Shown here: in pieces, positions 58,547 to 64,000 of the stretch
Position numbering within the stretch: position 1 is the first letter of the stretch
How the letters are laid out: each line of letters starts with the position of its first letter
Source: Streptacidiphilus sp. 4-A2
GTDB lineage: Bacteria; Actinomycetota; Actinomycetes; Streptomycetales; Streptomycetaceae
Reading direction: 5' to 3'
Length of the DNA: 64,000 nucleotides
Assembly: GCA_014284505.1 (NCBI GenBank)
Contig: JAAFYY010000001.1
Coordinates: forward strand, 2,728,001-2,792,000
Position numbers and translations under genes: made by a program
The notes under the pieces: generated by a model
What the model was told of the DNA's origin: nothing
The model's input: the letters and a program-made list of their open reading frames with translations, nothing else
Database searches by the model: none

Positions 58547-59577
58547 CTACCCGGCCACCGTTCCGTGGAACCCGTGCAGGTAGGCGTTGATCGGCCGGAC
58601 GCCTTCGACCGCCAGGCCGGCCTCGGTCATCAGAGCGGTCAGGCTGTCCTGCGTGTGTTTCGCACCACCGACATTGAGGAGCAGCATCAGGTCCATGGCG
58701 GTGGTGAACCTCATCGACGGGCTGTCATCGATGAGGTTCTCGACGACCAGGACCCTGGCACCCGGGCGGGCGGCCTCGACGACGTTCCGCAGGGTCCTGC
58801 GGGTGCTGTCGTCGTCCCACTCCAGAATGTTCTTGATGATGTAGAGGTCGGCCTGGACCGGGACCGCGCTGCGGCAGTCACCGCCGATCAGCTCGACCGG
58901 TCGGCCAACGGGCCGTCGCCCCGTAGCCGCGCGTCCGCGTTCGCGACCACCGAGGGCAGGTCCAGCAGTGTTCCGTGCAGCATCGGATGCTTCTCCAGCA
59001 ATCTGACGAGCACATGCCCCTGGCCGCCGCCGATGTCCGCGACCGTCGACACTCCGGTGAGATCGAGGAGCTCGGCGAGGTCTCGGGCGGACTGCATGCT
59101 GGAGCGGGTCATGGCCTGGTTGAAGACCTGAGCGGACTCTGCGGCGTCGGTGTGCAGGTAGTCGAAGAACTCCTTGCCGTACAGGTCGGTGAAGACGTTC
59201 TGGCCCGACCGGACCGCCACGTCGAGCTGCGGCCAGGCGTGCCATGTCCACGGCTCCGTGCACCAGAGCGAGATGGACCGCAGACTGTCGGGAGCATCGT
59301 CACGCAGCAGCCGGGACATGTCGGTGTGGACGTACCGGCCGTCCTCCCTCGCCGCGAACAGTCCGTGGCAGGACAGTGCCCGAAGCAGCCGGCGCAGCGG
59401 TTGCACCGGTGTGCCCAGGGATGCGGCCAGTTCCTCGACCGTGAGGGGCTCGTCGCCCAGGGCGTCCGCGAGTCCCAGCCGGGCTGCCGCCCGCACAGCG
59501 GCGGCGCCGGCGGCGCCGAAGACGATTTCGCGCAGCCGCATGGCGGCCTGGGGCGGGGAGGGTGGTGCGGTGGTCAT
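58547..59577 (-). CDS. O-methyltransferase of the AOMT/TcmN type, one frameshift
   Basis: About 343 residues, start MTTAPPSPPQAAMRLREIVF at 59577 with AGGAG 10 nt upstream. The N-terminal helix-turn-helix dimer domain (LGLADALGDEPLTVEELAAS, LGTPVQPLRRLLRALSCHGL, FDYLHTDAAESAQVFNQAMT) and SAM domain (VADIGGGQGHVLVRLLEKHP, LLDLPSVV, LYIIKNILEWDDDSTRRTLR, LMTEAGLAVEGVRPINAYLH). Substrates are phenolic hydroxyls of aromatic polyketides such as tetracenomycin-type rings. One base is missing near 58915. It is probably a tailoring enzyme of the pigment. Confidence 0.85.
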
Positions 59578-59653
59578 GACGCCGGTCTCCTGGGTATGCG
59601 GAAGGGGCTTGCGGGCGTCGGCCGCGTCGTCGCGCTCGCTGTGCAAGGGGGGG

Positions 59654-60730
59654 TCAGCAGCGGCCGACCGGCTGGGAGATCTGGCAGTCGTTTCCGATGA
59701 AGACATTGCCCGGGCCCTGGTCCCGGTCGGCCAGGTCGGCAGACTTGTTGCCCATCACCACGTTGTCGCTGATGGTGTTGTCCGCGCTGGGACCGCCGAC
59801 GAAGCTCCGGAACAGGACGATGCCGCCGGACATGGGCCGGGTTCCGAGGTTGCCGTCGACGAGATTGTGCGTCACCAGCGTGTCCTCAACGCCGGTCAGG
59901 ACGATCCCGCTGCCCTGGATGGCAGGGAGGCGGTCGCTCGGAGCGCAGTACTTGTTGTTCGCCTTGACGGTGTTGTGGCGTACGGTCAGCGCGCCCGCCC
60001 GGGGCGGCCCTGGTCTCCGACGACGAACACTCCGCCGCAGTTGCCCTCGATGACGTTGTTCTCCAGCGAGAGGTAGCGGACCCGCCGGAGCACGGCGCCC
60101 ATCCGGTTCCCGATGAGTGCGTTGCCGCTGATCAACGCGCCTCCGGTGTCCATCGCGCCGCCCTTGCCATAGGCGATGTTCGCGAGGAAGATGCCGGCCT
60201 GCCCGTTGCCCCAGGCCCGGTTTCCCACCAGTACGCCCCGGGTGGACTTCTCCTGGCTGATCCCCTCCTCCCCGTTCCGCTCGACAAGGACACCGCTGAC
60301 GCTCATGCGGTCGGTTTCGGAGCCCGAGATCCCGTTCTTGGGGAACCCGCGACAGTGAGCGCCTCGATATGAACGCCGGAGACCCGGTGGCCCTCCCTGC
60401 CCATGACACAGATCCCGTGACCGGCCCGGGCACAGAGGTTGGAGGCTCCGGCTCGTCCCGCCGCCGGAACGATCACGCTTTCGCCCGCCACCCCGCGAAT
60501 GGTCAGATCGGGGACGGTCACCAGGACACTCCCGCGGTACGTACCCGGGGGAGGAAGACCGTGTCTCCCGGCCTCGCCCGGTCGACCTCCCGCTGGATCG
60601 GCTCCCCAGGGCTGACGACGTGCAGGCTCGGCGAGTGGACCTTCGGTGAGTGGACGTTCGGTGCAACGCCCAGGGACAGTGCGACGCCGACCCCTCCCGC
60701 CGCCAGACATAGAGCGCGTCGTGTGGACAT
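59654..60730 (-). CDS. Secreted right-handed beta-helix protein, frameshifted
   Basis: Start MSTRRALCLAAGGVGVALSL: Arg-Arg plus hydrophobic signal peptide. About 355 residues. Parallel beta-helix rungs repeat with N/G-rich turns: LTIRGVAGESVIVPAAGRAG, VSGVLVERNGEEGISQEKST, RGVLVGNRAWGNGQAGIFLA, ALISGNALIGNRMGAVLRRV, LVTHNLVDGNLGTRPMSGGI and NTISDNVVMGNKSADLADRD. The pattern fits pectate lyase/NosD-like repeats, without a catalytic site that can be assigned. Three base corrections (about 60555, 60350 and 60000). It is probably an extracellular or wall-associated protein; no link to the pigment is obvious. Confidence 0.7.
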
Positions 60731-61195
60731 GACTTCCAACCCTTCCAGGGATCCCGCGAGACAACATCCTGCTCGGGGTGGATCTGACCCGGCCTCATCG
60801 GCCTCACGGCCATGGCGCGTACCCGTGTGCGCGGCCCGCGATTCGACGCTATGGGCGGGCGTCGCGCCTCGCCACCGGAATGCGGCTGATCGAGAGACTC
60901 ATCGGTGGTGACGGAGACTCAGGCACACGGAATATCCGCCGCCGGGGATGCCGGCGGCCACCGGCCTGTCACGGCACGAGGCACGCTCGCACGCCGAATC
61001 CCCCAACCCGTGACATGCCGGTGGCAGACTCGACGAGCAGCGAGCCCTGGTACGACGACGCGGGCTCCGGCCCTCTTCCTGCCCGGGCCGATCCCTGCCC
61101 CGACCTGGTCGCCTGCGCCCGCATACCCCCTGCGAGGTCGCCGATTTCCGATGCGATCGCTCCCTGGCCATCCACTCCTGGAGAGGAAAGAGGAC
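60731..61195. other. Intergenic region upstream of the sortase
   Basis: 465 bp between divergent genes without convincing gene or repeat. GAGAGGAAAGAGG just before 61196 is the sortase ribosome-binding site. Confidence 0.4.
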
Positions 61196-61879
61196 ATGAC
61201 CAGTCGTCGTGTGAAACGCAACCGGATGGTAGCCGTGGGCATCGTCGGAGTCATGACCAGCGCGGGCTGGCTGATCTACGACGGGTCACAGACCAGCCAG
61301 CCGCCCCAACCGATCGGCTCGGACGCCTTCCCCATCGCGACCGCGTCGGCCTGGACGCTGCCTTCGGCTGTGCCGTCCGTCTCCGCCGGCAGGGCGCCCG
61401 CGATCCTGCCGATGGCCTCCTCCGCTCCCACCCGGATCAAGATCCCGACGATCGACGTGAACGCCCCGGTGATCCCGCTCGGGCAGGACGCCGCCGGCCA
61501 CCTGCAGACCCCGCCGGAGAACGACAGAAACCTGGCCGGCTGGTACAGCGCGGGCCCCGCTCCCGGGTCAGCAGGCAACGCCGTGATGGACGGTCATGTG
61601 GACACCAGGGTCGGACCAGCCGTCTTCTACAACCTGGGGGCCCTGCGCAAAAAGGACCCCATCGAAATCGACCGCCGGGACGGCACAGTGGCGCTGTTCA
61701 CCATCGACGCCGTCGAGGTCTACCGGAAGAACTCCTTCCCCGACCAGCAGGTCTACGGCCCAAGCCATGATCCCGAACTCCATGTCATCACCTGCGGCGG
61801 AGCGTTCTCCAAGAGGTCCGGCTACCAGTCCAACGTCGTGGTCTACGCCCACATGGTCGGCAGGGGCCGAGGCGACTGA
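61196..61879 (+). CDS. Class F sortase
   Basis: Intact, about 227 residues. Start MTSRRVKRNRMVAVGIVGVM, a short cytoplasmic basic tail and one N-terminal membrane anchor (VAVGIVGVMTSAGWLIY). Sortase barrel with RIKIPTIDVNAPVIPLGQDA, GNAVMDGHVDTR (catalytic His) and LHVITCGGAF (catalytic Cys). The C-terminal strand reads SGYQSNVVVYAHM; the usual Arg of this segment is not evident at its normal place, though RSG just before it may serve. Class F enzymes anchor wall proteins. The following gene may encode a substrate. Confidence 0.85.
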   Translation: MTSRRVKRNRMVAVGIVGVMTSAGWLIYDGSQTSQPPQPIGSDAFPIATASAWTLPSAVPSVSAGRAPAILPMASSAPTRIKIPTIDVNAPVIPLGQDAAGHLQTPPENDRNLAGWYSAGPAPGSAGNAVMDGHVDTRVGPAVFYNLGALRKKDPIEIDRRDGTVALFTIDAVEVYRKNSFPDQQVYGPSHDPELHVITCGGAFSKRSGYQSNVVVYAHMVGRGRGD

Positions 61880-62096
61880 CGGGGTCCGCGGCGCGTGTTC
61901 CTCCCCGGGACCCCGCGCTCACGCCGGCCGCAGGACACAGGGCCAGATGGGTAGGTTTTATCCGCTTATATGCAAAATGGGCGTCTTCTGAGTGCCTGTC
62001 AGCATATGAGAAGTTAGCTTTGGCCAGAAGGGCCCCTGGCGCCCAACTGCACGGCCCAAGCCCTGCCGCCATGGCCCGCTTCTGGAGGAAACACCC
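61880..62096. promoter_or_regulatory. AT-rich leader before the small surface protein
   Basis: This stretch contains TTTTATCCGCTTATATGC (61966-61983) and CAGCATATGAGAAGTTAGC, clearly AT-richer than surroundings, followed by GGAGGAA at 62083-62089 as ribosome-binding site. It is a probable promoter; no regulator site assigned. Confidence 0.45.
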
Positions 62097-62396
62097 ATGA
62101 GCCGTACTGGATCCACCCTTGCCGCCATCTCCCTGGCCGCGGCCGCCACGGTGCTCAGCGTGCCCGCCGCCCAGGCGGCCACGCCGCAGCTTCAGAACGG
62201 CGCCGTTGCCAGCTACTGCGACAACCACCCTGACAAGTGTGATGGCCTGCACGGTGGCGTCGGTGCCGGCGAAGGCGGGTCCCAGGTCAGCGCCAGCCCC
62301 ACGGAGATCGGCCTGGGCACGAGCCTGGCCGTGATCGGGGTCGGCGGCGCCGTCTTCGCGTGGCGTCGCCGCCTTCCCGCCTCGGCTCGTGTCTGA
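62097..62396 (+). CDS. Small exported protein with C-terminal membrane anchor
   Basis: Intact, 99 residues. Signal peptide MSRTGSTLAAISLAAAATVL to PAAQA; mature part with two Cys (VASYCDNHPDKCDGLHGGVG), a Gly/Ser linker, then SPTEIGLG, a hydrophobic helix TSLAVIGVGGAVFAW and RRR tail. The tail has the order of a cell-wall sorting signal but no LPxTG or LAxTG. It lies 217 bp after a class F sortase, so it may be an atypical substrate or simply membrane-anchored. It is followed by a strong terminator. Confidence 0.75.
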   Translation: MSRTGSTLAAISLAAAATVLSVPAAQAATPQLQNGAVASYCDNHPDKCDGLHGGVGAGEGGSQVSASPTEIGLGTSLAVIGVGGAVFAWRRRLPASARV

Positions 62397-62482
62397 GTCC
62401 TTGCCCGTCATATGCGCTGGCGTCATCCGACTTTCCGCAGGCGCACCCCTGCTACTCCTGAGTGCTTCAGGAACGGCTGACA

Positions 62483-62517
62483 AGGTCCCGTCCGATCTGA
62501 GCGATCGGACGGGACCT
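62483..62517 (+). terminator. Strong intrinsic terminator-like hairpin
   Basis: Perfect 15-bp stem AGGTCCCGTCCGATC / GATCGGACGGGACCT with 5-nt loop TGAGC, 86 bp after the stop of the small surface-protein gene. No T-run follows, but stem strength is typical of streptomycete terminators. Confidence 0.75.
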
Positions 62518-62943
62518 CACGTTGGCCCTGACGACAGCGCAGGGGACGATTGCCGAATCCATGCAGGCCCGAAGGCTTCATCCCCCGCAACGCACCTCGG
62601 CGTGGGTGCCACCAGCGGACAGGCGCAGCGCGGCCTCGTCCAGCCCGGGGACCCAAGGCGGGTGAGACAGGAAGCAGCGACTCCTGCAAGGTACGCGCCG
62701 GCCCGGCCGAGGCCTTCGCCGAGGCCAGGGTGCTGGGATATTGGTCCAGCTGCCGGCCGCGGCCTGCCGGCGGTAGCGGTGGAGCACCGGGGAGCCCCTG
62801 ACGGGGTGGTGCGGCGGCGGATTGGGTTGCGTTGCACTGTGTGGGTGCGTTTCGTCAGCTGGACCGCGCGGGGTTCAACAACAGCGCCGTGACATCCACC
62901 TGGGATGATCCGAACCGCAGCGGCACCCATTGCGGGATGACGG
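62518..62943. other. Gap without recognised gene
   Basis: 426 bp. No coding region, RNA gene or repeat could be supported here on either strand. Confidence 0.4.
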
Positions 62944-63110
62944 ATGCTCGTGTCCCCCTCGCCTGTGTACCTCCTGTTCTGCCGGACAGCGTCCTGACTG
63001 GTGCCACTGGACCGCAGCGTCGCGGCCAAGGACGTCGAACTGCTCGTGCTGCGCCACGAGGCCGCGGTCCTGCGCCGGGGCAGCCCGAAACCGAAGCTCA
63101 CGACCGTCCG
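62944..63110 (+). pseudogene. Integrase-type transposase N-terminal fragment with internal stop
   Basis: ATG followed by SPSPVYLLFCRTAS, an in-frame TGA, then SVAAKDVELLVLRHEAAVLR and GSPKPK. This matches the start of actinobacterial rve-type transposases (SDAAKDVEILVLRHEVAVLRR pattern shortened here). The catalytic DDE part is absent. A dead fragment. Confidence 0.65.
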
Positions 63111-63191
63111 CGCCGGAGCACCGACCGAATGCTCAACGCTTCCCTCGGAGCGTCGTGCGGGCACCGAACGGACAGGGCTAATCTTTCGATC

Positions 63192-63818
63192 ATGGCTTTG
63201 CGACCTGATGAGTTCTACGAACACGCACGTGCGGCTGCGGACGGTGAGCTGCGGCTTCCGTTGGCGCGGATGACCGGCTGGAACATCAGCCCATTCGAGC
63301 AGGACGGGCTGCGTGTCGCGCCGCTCCGTCCTCCGGTGCTGCCTGAGCCGGCCCGGCACGGCGAGGATCCCACGGGCTGCGACATGTGCCGTGAGCGGGA
63401 CGAGGGGATCTGGTTCAACGAGCGCTGGCGGCTGGCCCGGATCGGTGGAGTCGGTGTGCCGCTGGTCCTGATGCTGTTCTCGCGCGAGCACTACGACATG
63501 GCGGATCTGTCCGACGAGATGGCGGCGGAACTGGGTGTGCTCACCACACATCTCGTCCGGCACGTGCAGACGCTGCCGCACATCTCCAGGGCCCATGTGT
63601 ACCGGATCGGGGACGGAGCGGCACACCTGCACATCTGGTTCTTCGCCCGGCCCCAGGGGCAGGCCCAGTTGTTCGGGTCGTGGCTGCCCGTCTGGGACGA
63701 CCTGCTGCCGGAGTATCCAGCCTCCGTAGCCGATGCGGACGCGGCAGCCGTCGCCGACGCATTGGTCGCCTCGTTCGGAGGCTGTCGCTCGGGCATCGAC
63801 GAACAGGCGCACGCCTGA
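63192..63818 (+). CDS. HIT-superfamily-like protein
   Basis: Intact, 208 residues, ATG at 63192. Short N-terminal segment (DEFYEHARAAADGELRLPLA), a Cys-pair CDMCRERDEGIWFNERWRLA and a histidine-triad-type strand AAHLHIWFFARPQGQ after VYRIGDG. The HxH pattern and the fold order (beta-strand, LADLSDEMAAELGVLTTHLV-type helix, HVQTLPHISRAHV) match HIT hydrolases, which act on nucleotidyl phosphoesters, but the third His of a full triad cannot be placed with certainty. No membrane or signal region. It stands alone; the final 182 bp of the window show no gene that can be supported. Confidence 0.65.
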   Translation: MALRPDEFYEHARAAADGELRLPLARMTGWNISPFEQDGLRVAPLRPPVLPEPARHGEDPTGCDMCRERDEGIWFNERWRLARIGGVGVPLVLMLFSREHYDMADLSDEMAAELGVLTTHLVRHVQTLPHISRAHVYRIGDGAAHLHIWFFARPQGQAQLFGSWLPVWDDLLPEYPASVADADAAAVADALVASFGGCRSGIDEQAHA

Positions 63819-64000
63819 CCCTGCACGTTCTCGAGGGCCGGGATCTTGACATTGCAACAGGCGTCGAAGTCCAGCAGATGTTCTGAGCACTTCGGCCGCT
63901 GCTACCTGGCCGACCCGGTTGTCCGCGATGTCGCCGACTGCCCCGGCCCGGGGGATCGAGGGATCGGGCGCCCGCACGCGGGATGTGCCGCGGGGTGGAT

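Noticed and set aside
63819..64000. Continuation of coding after the HIT-like gene
   Set aside because: Short phrases such as CYLADPVVRDVADCPG look protein-like but no start or consistent frame is present before the window ends.

Overview
The window is about 71% GC actinobacterial DNA, with codon use, short overlapping operons and gene content typical of a streptomycete. Markers include a spore-pigment (whiE-type) type II polyketide cluster, a class F sortase, Tat components, an MHS-family transporter and many secreted small proteins. An acid-type G1 (eqolisin) peptidase would suit an acid-soil genus such as Streptacidiphilus, but that is inference. Roughly half of the genes can only be read in full if one to several single-base shifts are allowed, and most look like a lost base in a G/C run. 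This is most simply explained by assembly or sequencing indels, so 'frameshifted' below does not by itself mean that a gene is dead.

Layout. 0-4.6 kb: a MarR-controlled DHA2 drug exporter followed in the same frame by an isochorismatase-like protein, then an ABC-F ATPase. 4.9-14.8 kb: methyltransferase, TetR with a truncated SDR, XRE-cupin regulator with an arylsulfotransferase and an NCS2 permease, G1 peptidase, alpha/beta hydrolase, and a 5'-truncated TPR protein. 15.2-20.5 kb: a KAP P-loop NTPase with a receiver-like C-terminus, and a tightly overlapping four-gene operon (LRV/HEAT-type repeats, polymer-forming beta-solenoid protein, hypothetical protein, SUKH-like protein). 21-32.3 kb: metabolic and stress genes (MHS transporter, secreted beta-propeller, XRE regulator with SRPBCC, two Tat-type ferritin-like proteins beside a TatA, Dps, esterase with OhrR-like regulator, methylisocitrate lyase PrpB).

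32.7-43.3 kb is the most unusual block. It holds a glycosyltransferase with an N-terminal domain that resembles the EACC1 domain of NTP-dependent conflict systems, an intact TPR-CHAT protease with its His/Cys pair, and an HTH-NB-ARC-TPR STAND ATPase. A convergent two-gene operon follows, with a P-loop NTPase and a membrane-anchored type-I periplasmic-binding-like sensor. Together they look like an NLR-like or caspase-like signalling and conflict island.

43.8-46 kb carries a lipoprotein gene and transposase debris. 46.3-59.6 kb is a whiE-like spore-pigment cluster: multicopper oxidase, divergent FAD hydroxylase, SchA/CurD protein, cupin, KS-alpha, KS-beta, ACP, two cyclases, a complete set of acyl-CoA carboxylase parts (AccD-AccA fusion, biotin carrier, biotin carboxylase) to supply malonyl-CoA, and an O-methyltransferase. 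No ketoreductase is present, which fits an unreduced aromatic pigment. 59.6-64 kb: a secreted beta-helix protein, a class F sortase, a small wall or membrane-anchored protein with a strong terminator, a transposase fragment and a HIT-like protein.
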